From positions 1 to 63,608 of the IMG/VR virus record IMGVR_UViG_3300046499_000378: a stretch of 63,608 bases of DNA. One strand, written 5' to 3'. Below, piece by piece: positions 1-8,553 of the stretch. Under the pieces are notes generated by a model that saw only the letters and a program-made list of their open reading frames with translations, ran no database searches and was not told the origin of the DNA. This stretch comes from a virus. The first letter of the stretch is position 1, and each line of letters begins with the position of its first letter. A program made the translations under genes and the position numbers.

Positions 1-413
1 TATTTGATTTTTGCATTGATACCACCCGGCACGCCGCCCATGGCGAACGTCGAGAACGGGTTGCGCTTGACTCCGAAGTCGTCCTCGAGCCGCATCGTCC
101 AGTACTGGAGCTCCTGGCGCAGCTGCTGGGCCTCGTTTTGGTTGAACTCGAGACCCTCGAGCTTGATCGCGCGCATCCTGGTGCGCGCATCGCTGATCTG
201 ACCCTCGATGCAGCGGAGCTCCGTCAGGTCGGAGCGGACTTGCGCGCGCGCGGACGGTGAGATCCGATTGAATGCATCAACGAGCAAGAACATGGGCTGT
301 GACGCGGCTGGATAGCCGAGTTGGATGCTCGACGATACCGAGATCCAGTCGGGATAGCCCAAGAAGCGGAGGATCTCCGTCTTCTCGTCGTCAGTGAATA
401 CCGCGTTGCTCAT
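1..413 (-). CDS. Hypothetical head-tail junction protein (runs off the window start)
   Basis: An ATG at 411-413 opens a frame that runs to the window edge and, across the circle junction, stops at 63470-63472, giving 137 residues. The protein is soluble and mixed-charge, with a helical centre (about residues 60-115) rich in Glu, Arg and Gln. No family is recognised. It lies between the capsid genes and the neck/tail genes, so a head-completion or connector role is inferred from position only. In the first 12 bases of the window the last codons differ from the copy at the other end (all C to T on the plus strand), yet a stop codon would be kept. Confidence 0.75.
   Translation of the reverse strand, partial: MSNAVFTDDEKTEILRFLGYPDWISVSSSIQLGYPAASQPMFLLVDAFNRISPSARAQVRSDLTELRCIEGQISDARTRMRAIKLEGLEFNQNEAQQLRQELQYWTMRLEDDFGVKRNPFSTFAMGGVPGGINAKIK
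13..138. repeat. Terminal direct repeat, left copy
   Basis: These 126 bases are identical to 63483-63608. The repeat lies inside one coding frame, so it marks the overlap of a circular assembly rather than a functional terminal repeat. The size is close to a common assembler k-mer. Redundant-end or circularly permuted packaging is compatible but not shown. Confidence 0.9.
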
Positions 414-417
414 GTGA

Positions 418-576
418 TCAGGTCATGCCCTTGAGCTGCTTGCTCGCTCCTGCCTTGAGCCCGGCTTGGGCCTCCGCGGGTGCGCCGGCCGGGCCTGCCG
501 GCTTGGGCGTCTTGCCTTTGATCTTGCCCTTGGGCTTGCCTGGGGCGATCGCGGTCGCAGCGGTCTTGGGTAGCAT
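418..576 (-). CDS. Small basic hypothetical protein
   Basis: A 52-residue protein made almost only of Lys, Pro, Ala and Gly, with a KGKIKGK stretch near residue 20. The start ATG (574-576) shares one base with the stop of the upstream gene (TGATG), so translation is probably coupled. The composition suggests a disordered basic peptide that could bind DNA or the capsid interior. That is inference; no family is recognised. Confidence 0.6.
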   Translation of the reverse strand: MLPKTAATAIAPGKPKGKIKGKTPKPAGPAGAPAEAQAGLKAGASKQLKGMT

Positions 577-1100
577 CACGTGCTCCAGTGCCCGATCGAG
601 GGCCTTAGGTTCTTGGCGTCGGGGCTGCACCGTTCGATCGGCAGGCCCTGTGCGCGCACATCGGCGATGTCGAAGTTGAGCGAGTCGATGACGTGGCCCT
701 CGGGCCACGTCGAAATCGTGCTGTCACGAAAGTAGCGACAAAACCGGGTGACCCGGTAGTGCTCGACGAGTGCCACGTCCGGCTTTGCCGCATACCCGCG
801 CGGGGGATATGCGTCCGGGTCATAGCCGGCCGCGATCCATTCGGATGGCGTGGGGCCGTCCGTGCGGAGCTCCGGCGCTACTTCGGGCGTCTCGGGCATG
901 GGCGGCTCAGCAGGCTCCGGTGGCATCGGCTCGGCATCGGAGCCTGGTGGCGTTGGAACGGGCGCTGGCTGCTCCGCTGGCTGCGTTTCGGCAGCCGCGG
1001 CGGTGTCGGACGCGGGCGCGACGTCGGAGGCCGTGGCTGGCGAGCTGGACGCCTCCACGGCCTTGCTCAGAACGGTCGGCAATGTGCGAGCTCGGCTCAT
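576..1100 (-). CDS. Hypothetical virion-region protein with Pro/Ala-rich N-terminal half
   Basis: 174 residues. The first ~80 are low-complexity Ala/Pro/Glu, probably disordered. The second half (about 85-174) is an ordinary folded sequence with aromatic and Cys residues. It follows the major capsid gene and is coupled to the small basic gene downstream by a TGATG overlap. Position suggests a head-decoration or head-completion protein, but nothing in the sequence proves it. Confidence 0.65.
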   Translation of the reverse strand: MSRARTLPTVLSKAVEASSSPATASDVAPASDTAAAAETQPAEQPAPVPTPPGSDAEPMPPEPAEPPMPETPEVAPELRTDGPTPSEWIAAGYDPDAYPPRGYAAKPDVALVEHYRVTRFCRYFRDSTISTWPEGHVIDSLNFDIADVRAQGLPIERCSPDAKNLRPSIGHWST

Positions 1101-1180
1101 CGTGGTCTCCCTTGTTGATGCGTCGGTGGACTTCCACCTCCACCGCCTTGACTCGGTGGAGCGGGAGGTCGCCGACGCGG

Positions 1181-2548
1181 TTACGCGTGCTCGATCACAA
1201 CCGCGCGCTTGAATCGCGCGGTGTCACCGGTGAGCGAGTCGCTCGGCACGGCGAAGTCGCCGGACCACGACCACGCCTGCCCCACGACCTGCTGGAGGCG
1301 ATCCAGCGGTGCGCGCATGATGTAGCGGATGCGCTGGGTCATGACCTGAACACCGTTGTTCACCACCGAGAACTGACCGATCTTGCCGGTCACGCCGGCC
1401 TCCGAGATGTACTTCGACTCGTCGAGGTACTTCTCGTAGATCGAGCCGCCGCCGACAACGAGAGCGCGGCGCACGGTCAAGCCCGCAGCGTTGAGGACGT
1501 CCGCACCGACCTCGCCGGACACGAACGCGCCCGAGCCCGAGCCGACGAGCACCCCCGAGTTCTCGGGGTTCGGGTTCTCCGTGTTGCGGTAGAAGCGGCA
1601 TCCGAGGAGCTGGCCGATCGCGAGGTCGCGATACGTCGCCGACTCCGGCAGCGATTGATAGAGCCGCTGGAACACCGGGTCCCCGAAGATCTCGGCTTCG
1701 CCTTCCGGCGTAAGGTGCACGTGGTAGTAGCCATCGGCACAGGCCGGGATCTTCGCGGTCCGCAGCCGGGTGACCGCGTTGATCACGTCCTGCATCGTGA
1801 TGATGTTGCCGGCACCGAGGGCATCCACCGTCGCGCCGCCGCCGACGCGCGTGATGCGCGATCGGTTGGTCGCGATCACCGCCGCGCGCAGGACGGCCGG
1901 CGCGACCAGCGCCGCGGCGAGGAACAAGGTTCCGCGCCCGAACGGATCGAGCGGATTCGCCGGAATCGCACCGATCACCGACACCGCCTCGGCGCCGATC
2001 GTCACGGGAAGCGGCGCGGCCGGACCGACCGGAACGGGGGCCGCGTTGAGCAAGGTCTCGGTGAACCCATTGATCGAGGCCACCTCGACCTGGGTCGCAC
2101 CCGCGAGCGCGGCGACTGCGATGTTGGTGGTTCCGCCGAGGTACGCGCGGAAGAGACGGTTGCGCGTGAGCCGGTTCAGCGTCTCGCCAGCATTGAGGCC
2201 GAGCTGGACGGTGTTCCGAAGGAATAGCGGCGCCAGCGTCACGTAGGACGTCGGCATATGCGTGTCGATCGCGTTGCCGAACTGCCGGGCCTCGGCCTGC
2301 CATTGCTCCATCGCGTAGGTCGAGACCTGCGGATCGACGCCCGGGGTGAGCGGGTTCGTCGACACCGGGATCAGACCGGTACGCGTGAAGACCATGCGCT
2401 CGCCGAGGTTGGCCTGCCACAGCTCGGGCATGGCCTCGCTACGGAACAGCAGCCGGGGGTAGAGGGCATCGTGGAAGATGCGCTCCAAGGTGCGATCCTG
2501 GATCAGGTTCGCAAGGGAGTCGGGAAGTCCGGGGAGAGATACGGTCAC
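1181..2548 (-). CDS. Major capsid protein
   Basis: 455 residues beginning with GTG (2546-2548) behind a GAGGTG ribosome site. The length, the position after scaffold-like and portal genes, and the style of the C-terminal half (a segment reading ATYRDLAIGQLLGCRFYRN followed by Gly-rich loops) resemble HK97-fold capsid proteins of the P22 / N4 gp56 type. It should form the icosahedral shell. No cleavage site is evident. The call rests on synteny and general resemblance, not on a signature motif. Confidence 0.8.
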   Translation of the reverse strand: MTVSLPGLPDSLANLIQDRTLERIFHDALYPRLLFRSEAMPELWQANLGERMVFTRTGLIPVSTNPLTPGVDPQVSTYAMEQWQAEARQFGNAIDTHMPTSYVTLAPLFLRNTVQLGLNAGETLNRLTRNRLFRAYLGGTTNIAVAALAGATQVEVASINGFTETLLNAAPVPVGPAAPLPVTIGAEAVSVIGAIPANPLDPFGRGTLFLAAALVAPAVLRAAVIATNRSRITRVGGGATVDALGAGNIITMQDVINAVTRLRTAKIPACADGYYHVHLTPEGEAEIFGDPVFQRLYQSLPESATYRDLAIGQLLGCRFYRNTENPNPENSGVLVGSGSGAFVSGEVGADVLNAAGLTVRRALVVGGGSIYEKYLDESKYISEAGVTGKIGQFSVVNNGVQVMTQRIRYIMRAPLDRLQQVVGQAWSWSGDFAVPSDSLTGDTARFKRAVVIEHA

Positions 2549-2701
2549 GGTTCACCTCTGGTGTGGTGTTGCCGTCTCCTCGTGCCTTCCGCCTATTGAC
2601 CGCTGGCGTGCGCGTGGTTGCCGAGAGGACTGGATATTTTCGGTCGAGTTCCAGACCGACCCTACTCGAGTTCGAGTGTGTGCGCAAGGGGTGAACAACT
2701 T
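2549..2701 (-). promoter_or_regulatory. Leader between the lipoprotein gene and the capsid gene
   Basis: 153 bases without a gene, one of the longer gaps in the head block. It is locally AT-richer (a TATTTTC stretch near 2633-2640) and ends in the capsid ribosome site. No convincing -35/-10 pair was found, so a long leader or an unusual late promoter is possible. Confidence 0.3.
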
Positions 2702-3040
2702 CTAGCGCGCGGTGTCGAGTAAGTAGTTCGTGTACACGCTATCGACCTCGAGACCGGCCGTCACACCGAGCCAGGCGGTCCGCCACGTCCCGGCGGGGAG
2801 CGCATGGGTAATCGCGAGGTGGGCGAGCATGGCGATCGGCATCCACACGGCAAGGGGCACGCGATCGCCGCATGCACCGATCACCGGGTTGGCCTCGCGG
2901 CATCCGGCGCTGTACTTCCCGGACTGCCCCCAGTCCACCGCCGTGGCAGCCATGAACGTGGCCTCAAGCGCCACGTCGGATGGTCGCCACGCGTGGCCAG
3001 CGCAACCCGTGATCACGAGAGCAACCACAAGCCTGAGCAT
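2702..3040 (-). CDS. Predicted lipoprotein / membrane protein
   Basis: 112 residues. The first 13 form a short hydrophobic signal ending in a lipobox-like ITGC, so Cys13 would be lipidated. Residues ~65-85 form a second hydrophobic segment, and two more Cys lie in between. It sits between scaffold and capsid genes, an odd place for a membrane protein, so it may be a moron gene acting on the host envelope (spanin or exclusion factor). The function is not recognised. Confidence 0.65.
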   Translation of the reverse strand: MLRLVVALVITGCAGHAWRPSDVALEATFMAATAVDWGQSGKYSAGCREANPVIGACGDRVPLAVWMPIAMLAHLAITHALPAGTWRTAWLGVTAGLEVDSVYTNYLLDTAR

Positions 3041-3044
3041 CGGC

Positions 3045-3734
3045 TCACATCGGGGTGAAGCCGTACTTGGCCGTCACGCCCGCCTTGAAGTCCGTCGCCG
3101 ACTGCTGGAACACGTCCACCGGTGCCTTGGGGTCGGCCGCCGGTGATCCGGGCTTGGCCTCGGGCTGTTTTCCGGCCTCGGTGGTGGTCGCGCCTTCGAC
3201 CTTCACGGACTCGATCAAGCCGAGCGCGGCGGCCTGGCTCTTGTCGGCCATGAGGCCCTTGACGAAGGCGACCTCATCGAGCTCCTCGCCGTCTTTGAGT
3301 CCGGCGAGCTTGGACTGCACGGCGAAGAACGCATAGTCGAAGTTCTTGACGCCTTCGCTCGCGAATACCTTGAAGAGGTGCGCGCGCATGTCCGCTTGCT
3401 CTTTGGCCGACATCGCAGCGGCCGTGGCCGCCTCGGCTTGAGCCTTGGCTTCCGCCGCGCGCTGGATCTCGGACTTCTTGGCTTCTTCGGCCGCGGCCTG
3501 GGACGCCAGAACCTTGGCATGCTCGTCGACGATCAGCTTGAGCTTCGCCGGATCGGTCTCGGCGAGCCCGGCTTCCTTGAGCATCGCGCGTGCCTCGCGC
3601 GCCACCCGCTTCTGGAACGACTCCGCATCGGGGAACGATGCGAACGGTGTTGCCTTGGCCGCGTCCTCGGCGGCCTTGCGTGCGGCGGCCTCAGCGGCCT
3701 CGCGTGCTTTCTTCTCTTCTTCGGTCTCGGCCAT
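3045..3734 (-). CDS. Capsid scaffolding-like protein
   Basis: 229 residues. Residues 1-35 and 75-125 are Ala/Glu/Lys-rich and predicted coiled coil, and the C-terminus (~180-229) is a linker plus a short folded tail. Scaffolding proteins of tailed phages have this composition and lie just before the major capsid gene, as here. A GAAAG ribosome site lies ~10 bases before the ATG. It would direct prohead assembly and then leave or be degraded. Confidence 0.7.
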   Translation of the reverse strand: MAETEEEKKAREAAEAAARKAAEDAAKATPFASFPDAESFQKRVAREARAMLKEAGLAETDPAKLKLIVDEHAKVLASQAAAEEAKKSEIQRAAEAKAQAEAATAAAMSAKEQADMRAHLFKVFASEGVKNFDYAFFAVQSKLAGLKDGEELDEVAFVKGLMADKSQAAALGLIESVKVEGATTTEAGKQPEAKPGSPAADPKAPVDVFQQSATDFKAGVTAKYGFTPM

Positions 3735-3807
3735 TGGATGGTCACTTTCCCGTCTGTTTACCGCCAGGCGTCAGCGTGGGTTGGTCGGTCGGTGGTGGGA
3801 TGGTCGG

Positions 3808-4434
3808 TTAGTAGTTGACGGAGGACTGGATCTTCTCGTTCAGGCTCGTGCCGGTGATCGGGAACGCGATGTAGCGCACGCGGATCGATGCGATCGCATC
3901 ACCGACGCGGATCGAATCTCCGTCGACGGAGATCGATACGTTGCCGGCCCCCGGGGCATTGCCGCGGGCCACCACGACCTTGGCCGCGCCGGTGGCACCG
4001 TCGAACGCCGTGATCAGCTGTCGCGCTTGGACGCCCGAGGGCAGCACGGCGATGTTGGCCGCGACAGCGAGGGTCTCATCGCGGATGACACCCTCGGCCA
4101 CGAAGTACACGACCTCGGCCTCGGTGACCGCGTCGGCGATCAAGAACTGGATGTTCCCGAGCGCGTTGACACCGGCCTGCGTCGTCGCGGGTGCGGCATC
4201 GGTCTCGAGACACGTGAACGCGCCGACCACGCCACCGGCCGACACGCGCGCGCGGATGACCGCGGCGGCCTTGGCGCCTTCGGGAAGGGCGCCGACTCCG
4301 GTTCCGGCGACCACGGTGATGCGAGCGCTTCGCGCGACGAGCCCGAGAGTCGAACCTGCCCCGACATCCTTGAGGGCATCGGGGATCTTGTTCGGGTTGG
4401 CTTCATTCAGAACAGCGGACAGTAGACGTGCCAT
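3808..4434 (-). CDS. Putative head decoration / structural protein
   Basis: 208 residues, Ala/Val/Gly-rich and beta-prone throughout, with no charged clusters or motifs. The start at 4434 follows an AAGGAGATCC ribosome site. It lies in the head block between small linker genes and the scaffold. The composition and place fit a capsid-surface or fiber protein. No family is recognised. Confidence 0.6.
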   Translation of the reverse strand: MARLLSAVLNEANPNKIPDALKDVGAGSTLGLVARSARITVVAGTGVGALPEGAKAAAVIRARVSAGGVVGAFTCLETDAAPATTQAGVNALGNIQFLIADAVTEAEVVYFVAEGVIRDETLAVAANIAVLPSGVQARQLITAFDGATGAAKVVVARGNAPGAGNVSISVDGDSIRVGDAIASIRVRYIAFPITGTSLNEKIQSSVNY

Positions 4435-4459
4435 GACGGATCTCCTTGTGGGCTTGGGA

Positions 4460-5218
4460 TCAAGTGACGCGGCCGGCCGCCACGATGTCAATCGTGGCTG
4501 TGCCGCTCACCTGCACCTTGGTGGGTGCATTGGGTGAACGTGGGAACTGGAGGATGACAAGGCCCTCGGTGTCGGCCATGTCAGACGATGTACCGGAGAC
4601 CCGTATCAGGATGATGCCGAGGCCGAGATCGACGGGGGCCCCGGCTGCGAGCTGGACGAACGCGGCCGGCCCGATCCCGGGGCTGACGATGACGAGCGTG
4701 CCACCGACTAGCCGCGCGATCTGGCCATCCGGCGGGAACGGCGCACCTGCACCAGCGAGCGCGGCGTTGATTGCGCCGACGACAAGCGCGGGCGTGTTGG
4801 TCGCCCCTGAGAACACCACGGTTGCCGCATACTGCACGCCGACCGAGTCGGTGACCGTGAACGTCGCTGCGCCAGCCACGACACCGCCGCCGGGGATCGG
4901 CGTGGTTCCGGTGAGCTGTGGCCGCGTCGGGTTGATGCGCAAGCGGATGCGGGCGGATGACACCAGGCGCAGGAATTCGATAGACGTGAACTGGTCGAGA
5001 GCCTTGATGTCGACCCATTGGGCCCCGGGAAGCCCGACTGTCGCGATCGTGACCGAGACCGCCGCTGCTTCGTCGTACACCAGACCACCGGTGCAACAGC
5101 CACCGGACATGCTGCCAGGCGGGCCGAGGCCCAACGGAGACGTGATCTGGCCTGACGAACACCCGCAGCCGGCACCGTCCACGACGGTGATATTTCCTTG
5201 CAGCGTGACGGTCTTCAT
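4460..5218 (-). CDS. Putative beta-rich structural protein
   Basis: 252 residues. The N-terminus has a CGC motif (residues 18-20) and a CC pair near residue 41. The rest is Val/Ala/Gly/Thr-rich, as in virion surface or fiber proteins. It starts ATG at 5216-5218 behind a GGAGATCC site and lies immediately upstream of the 208-residue gene of similar style, so both may be decoration proteins. The assignment is by composition and neighbourhood only. Confidence 0.6.
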   Translation of the reverse strand: MKTVTLQGNITVVDGAGCGCSSGQITSPLGLGPPGSMSGGCCTGGLVYDEAAAVSVTIATVGLPGAQWVDIKALDQFTSIEFLRLVSSARIRLRINPTRPQLTGTTPIPGGGVVAGAATFTVTDSVGVQYAATVVFSGATNTPALVVGAINAALAGAGAPFPPDGQIARLVGGTLVIVSPGIGPAAFVQLAAGAPVDLGLGIILIRVSGTSSDMADTEGLVILQFPRSPNAPTKVQVSGTATIDIVAAGRVT

Positions 5219-5230
5219 GTGGATCTCCGA

Positions 5231-5512
5231 TCAGCGGCGGTTGCCGGCCGGGGTCAGGCCGACACCTTCATCCGGCGAGCCCGGGAGCGCTGGGTTCTCG
5301 TTCGAGGGCGAGAATCCCTCGGTCCATCCCTGCGCGTTGCCGGGGGCCGCGGACATCGGAAGGTCATCCTGGGGCCATCGGCCACCGGGTGCGCCGCCCT
5401 GTGTGCCGTTGATGTCGGCGTCCTCGGCACCTCGGCCGATGAACGAGTTATCCCCGGACGACCCGGAGCTTGCGGTCTGGGACACCTGCGATCGAAAAGG
5501 TAGCTCGGCCAT
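5231..5512 (-). CDS. Small disordered virion-region protein
   Basis: 93 residues, Gly/Ser/Pro/Asn-rich, with the phrases EGFSP and LPGSPDEG. The start at 5512 has an AAGGAGATCC ribosome site. It shares style with the next gene upstream (EGFTSPLDEAD), which suggests a duplicated pair of flexible linker or minor head proteins. No family is recognised. Confidence 0.55.
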   Translation of the reverse strand: MAELPFRSQVSQTASSGSSGDNSFIGRGAEDADINGTQGGAPGGRWPQDDLPMSAAPGNAQGWTEGFSPSNENPALPGSPDEGVGLTPAGNRR

Positions 5513-5528
5513 GATGGATCTCCTTGGT

Positions 5529-5729
5529 TCAGAGGGGCTTCCACGGCCGCGCGTTGCCGGGGGCCGCGTCCGGGGTATCGGGCTGGCCGGGGAGGTTCCC
5601 CGACTGCTCACGCTCCGGGTTGAAGTGGAGCTCGCGGTTCTCCGCGAAACGATCCGCCTCGTCCAACGGAGACGTGAAGCCCTCGGTCTGGTTCGTGCGG
5701 TAGTCCGGTGTAACGGCAGTGGTCGCCAT
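5529..5729 (-). CDS. Small disordered virion-region protein
   Basis: 66 residues from ATG at 5727-5729. It has a short GFTSPLDEAD segment near the middle and a Pro-rich end. It resembles the 93-residue downstream neighbour in composition. It probably belongs to the head operon; the function is unknown. Confidence 0.55.
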   Translation of the reverse strand: MATTAVTPDYRTNQTEGFTSPLDEADRFAENRELHFNPEREQSGNLPGQPDTPDAAPGNARPWKPL

Positions 5730-5739
5730 GAGCCGGAGG

Positions 5740-6240
5740 CTACTCCGCCGCGGCGTCTGCGTCCAGTCCCATCGCCGCGAACACCGCGAGCCGTATATCG
5801 CGCGGGGTCGCGCCAAGTGGGATCGCGTCCTTCACGGCCTGCGTGATGGAGTTCAACGCCAGGCGTTTATCACTGGGCTTGGGCATCGGTCTGGACGTCG
5901 CCATCCGCGGCGCGAGCGACATAGCCTGTGAGGTGGCGAGCTCCTTGATCACGTTGCTGACCCCTCCACGGTCCACCACAACCATGGCGAGTCGCTCGAG
6001 GGCACCGCGCCAGGTCTCGACCACATCGCGAGTCGGCGCAAGGATGTAGAGGACGCCACCATTCGAGTCATGTGCAACCCGCCACTGGATCCCTTCCCAA
6101 CTGACATCGTGGGGGGCGACGATCGCACCGCGGTCGCTCTGCGCCAAGCCACCGTGATTGCTCGCTAGCGCGAGGCCATTCCGGTATTCGGATGACCCAC
6201 GATCGCACGGCCAGGCCCGGACTTCTGGAGCCCGTGCCAT
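5740..6240 (-). CDS. Hypothetical head-block protein
   Basis: 166 residues from the ATG that overlaps the upstream stop by one base (TGATG); a GTG sits just before it. The C-terminal ~50 residues (about 115-166) contain a predicted helical segment ending Asp/Ala/Glu. It lies between the MuF-protease gene and the decoration-like genes. No family is recognised. Confidence 0.6.
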   Translation of the reverse strand: MARAPEVRAWPCDRGSSEYRNGLALASNHGGLAQSDRGAIVAPHDVSWEGIQWRVAHDSNGGVLYILAPTRDVVETWRGALERLAMVVVDRGGVSNVIKELATSQAMSLAPRMATSRPMPKPSDKRLALNSITQAVKDAIPLGATPRDIRLAVFAAMGLDADAAAE

Positions 6241-6473
6241 CACCGCACCTCGGCGACACCAGGCAACGGGCGGATCGCGAGCCCGCGGAACCGAGCGCGG
6301 AGGCCGCGATCGTCGTCTTGCATCATGTAGAAGTGGTGAGCCGTCGAAGACGGGCAGAACCCGATCGCATATACGAGGGCACGCGCGATGTCCTCGGCTT
6401 CGTCGGGATCGTTGCGCTCGATGGCGTCGATACGCGCGTCGATATCGGGTGGGATCGTGACGGGATGTGACAT
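6240..6473 (-). CDS. Small hypothetical protein
   Basis: 77 residues starting MSHPVTI, acidic in the middle (NDPDEAEDIARALVYA). The start is preceded by the recurrent GGAGACCGACC leader. It is coupled to the next gene by a TGATG overlap. Position suggests a minor head or chaperone protein; otherwise unknown. Confidence 0.55.
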   Translation of the reverse strand: MSHPVTIPPDIDARIDAIERNDPDEAEDIARALVYAIGFCPSSTAHHFYMMQDDDRGLRARFRGLAIRPLPGVAEVR

Positions 6474-6495
6474 GGTCGGTCTCCTTGCTGGTCGG

Positions 6496-8550
6496 TCACC
6501 GCGGCGCACGAATGGAAGCATGGATGCGACCGCGGATGAAGCGCTTAGCCTTGGCTGGTACTTTCAGTTTGTCGACGAATTGATCGAGAAGCTCACCGGC
6601 GTTCTCAGCGCCGCGACTCCCTTGTTTACCACGCATCGCGATTCCCGCGTCGGCGACCGCATCACGGTCCTTGGTACCGCGATGATGACCGAGAACCCGT
6701 TCGACTTCTTCTTGTACGATGGTCACGACCTCCTCGATGTTGGTTTGGTACGCGCCCGAGTAGTACGGCATCTGGACCTTGAGCGCCTTCGAGGTGATCT
6801 TGCGGGCTGCCATCTCAACGGTCACCTCTTCGACCGCAGCCCCGTAGCCGGCGTAGAACGAGGCCACCTGGTAATGCGTCGAGCCATGAAGCTCCTCGTG
6901 GATCATGGTACTCAGATGGGACTCCATCCCAGGCCGCGATCCGTTGTGCAGCTTGGCCTTGTCGAAGGCGTCCTGTCGGATCGTGATTCGACCATCCCAG
7001 TGATGGAGCCCGATGGCATCAGGCATGGAGCTTACCGATGCCACATCGAGTACGTCGGCGACCTCTGATAGAAAGGCGTCACGTGGCAGCACCTTGTTCT
7101 CCCACAGGAGGCCGCGCACGAGACGCCGCATCTTCGTACGATCGCCAGCATCGACGGCTGCCGTGTAATCGGTGTACTTCCAGCGCTCGATCGACTGCGC
7201 CGCGCGAGACATCCGCGTGTTCCAATGGGCCATCAAGGCATCGCGTGCCTCGTCGTGCGTCGCGAACACGCCGAGCTCCATGGGGACGGCGCTACGTCGG
7301 ATGTACTTAGGGCGCCAGTCGTTGCCGTCGATCGTGGTCGGCCCCGCGACAAAACCGACCTTTGCACCGTCGAATGTTGCCCCCGTGTAGCGGTCGTAGG
7401 CGAGCCGTCCACGAAGGTTCTCTTCGGTGCGTTCGGCCCACGTCTTGACCTTGGGGCGTTCACTCGGCGGCTTCGGTGGCTTGGGCACCCTTGGGGCTTT
7501 GGTCGTCGGTGTTGGCTTGCCGGCCGCGATCGCGCGCATCGCCTTCTCGAGCTTGGCCTCGGTCTCGGCATCACCCTCGCCGATGCAAACCTTCTCCCAT
7601 TCCGACAGGTTCTCGGAGCTGTCCTCCCATTCGTCCTTCCACGGGATCACGGTCTCGCGATCGTTCGGGCGTGCCGGTGGGTACAGGTACGAGCGACCAG
7701 CGCCGTCGACGAACGGCTCCTTGATCCCGCGAATCTGCCCGTGCACCGCGAGCGAGTCGGGGGCCGTTCGCTTGTCGAGGATCGCGAGGATCTTGCGCTT
7801 GAGACCTGGATGGTCGGTTGCCGACGACTCGAGGCCCGCCTGGCGCGCGCCGTTGTACGCCTTGAGCAGTTCGGTCCGCACGAGGCGCTCGGCCCAGTAC
7901 TTGTTGCGGACGAACAGCCCCTCGGGGATGTCCGCCTCCCGGACACGCAGCACCCCGGCCGGCGTGACCTTGGCCGCCAGAGAGACCAAACCCTTGGGGC
8001 CACCGCGCCCCGTGAGCGCCCCGATGATGTCGTCCATCGACGAGCCCGCTATCAGGCCCCCACGAATCACCTCCTCGAACTCGGAGAGCATCTTCGCGCC
8101 ATACCGATCGACGCTCGTGGGGAAATCACGCGCCCACATGCCGCGAGCCTGGGCCTTCGAGCGCGAGAACTCGTGGGCCTCACGCAGTCGTAGCGGCGTG
8201 ACAACGCCCGTGAACCGACGCTCGAGGCCTTCCATGGTCGTGATGGTGCGCTGGAGGCCGCCTTGGATCGCCACCGCGGCCTGATCGGATGTTCGGCCGC
8301 GGATCCGGTCCTGGACGTAGTCGATCGCGTGCAGAACCTGCTGCTGCACCGCGACCGCCTGGGCGCCCGTGAAGCGTCCGTCCAAGCTACCGTGCTTCAC
8401 CACCTCGTAACGGAGCTTGTAGCCGAGTCGACGTTCGGCCTCGCGAAGGTCGCCGAGGAGCTCGCGCATCACGGCGGGCGACGTGGCGATCGCTTCGACG
8501 TCTCGGAGCACGCCGCCGAGGACGTCGCGGACATCCCCCAGAACGTGCAC
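6496..8550 (-). CDS. MuF-type head morphogenesis protein fused to a zincin metalloprotease
   Basis: 684 residues with a GTG start four bases after the portal stop. The N-terminal half matches MuF minor head proteins in style: a YWAERLVRTELLKAYNGARQ helix, an ILDKRTAPDS...HGQ segment and a YPPARPNDR turn. A Pro/Lys-rich linker (about residues 350-375) leads to a C-terminal domain with HEELH at 551-555 and a Glu cluster ~20 residues on (EEVTVE), the layout of gluzincins. It should sit inside the head near the portal. The protease could mature the capsid or be injected with DNA. MuF domains are known to carry enzyme or toxin C-termini. Confidence 0.85.
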   Translation of the reverse strand: MHVLGDVRDVLGGVLRDVEAIATSPAVMRELLGDLREAERRLGYKLRYEVVKHGSLDGRFTGAQAVAVQQQVLHAIDYVQDRIRGRTSDQAAVAIQGGLQRTITTMEGLERRFTGVVTPLRLREAHEFSRSKAQARGMWARDFPTSVDRYGAKMLSEFEEVIRGGLIAGSSMDDIIGALTGRGGPKGLVSLAAKVTPAGVLRVREADIPEGLFVRNKYWAERLVRTELLKAYNGARQAGLESSATDHPGLKRKILAILDKRTAPDSLAVHGQIRGIKEPFVDGAGRSYLYPPARPNDRETVIPWKDEWEDSSENLSEWEKVCIGEGDAETEAKLEKAMRAIAAGKPTPTTKAPRVPKPPKPPSERPKVKTWAERTEENLRGRLAYDRYTGATFDGAKVGFVAGPTTIDGNDWRPKYIRRSAVPMELGVFATHDEARDALMAHWNTRMSRAAQSIERWKYTDYTAAVDAGDRTKMRRLVRGLLWENKVLPRDAFLSEVADVLDVASVSSMPDAIGLHHWDGRITIRQDAFDKAKLHNGSRPGMESHLSTMIHEELHGSTHYQVASFYAGYGAAVEEVTVEMAARKITSKALKVQMPYYSGAYQTNIEEVVTIVQEEVERVLGHHRGTKDRDAVADAGIAMRGKQGSRGAENAGELLDQFVDKLKVPAKAKRFIRGRIHASIRAPR

Positions 8551-8553
8551 GGC

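Noticed and set aside
770-2227. A 485-codon plus-strand frame opposite the capsid gene
   Set aside because: Arg-rich shadow frame of the high-GC capsid gene; no ribosome site or promoter.
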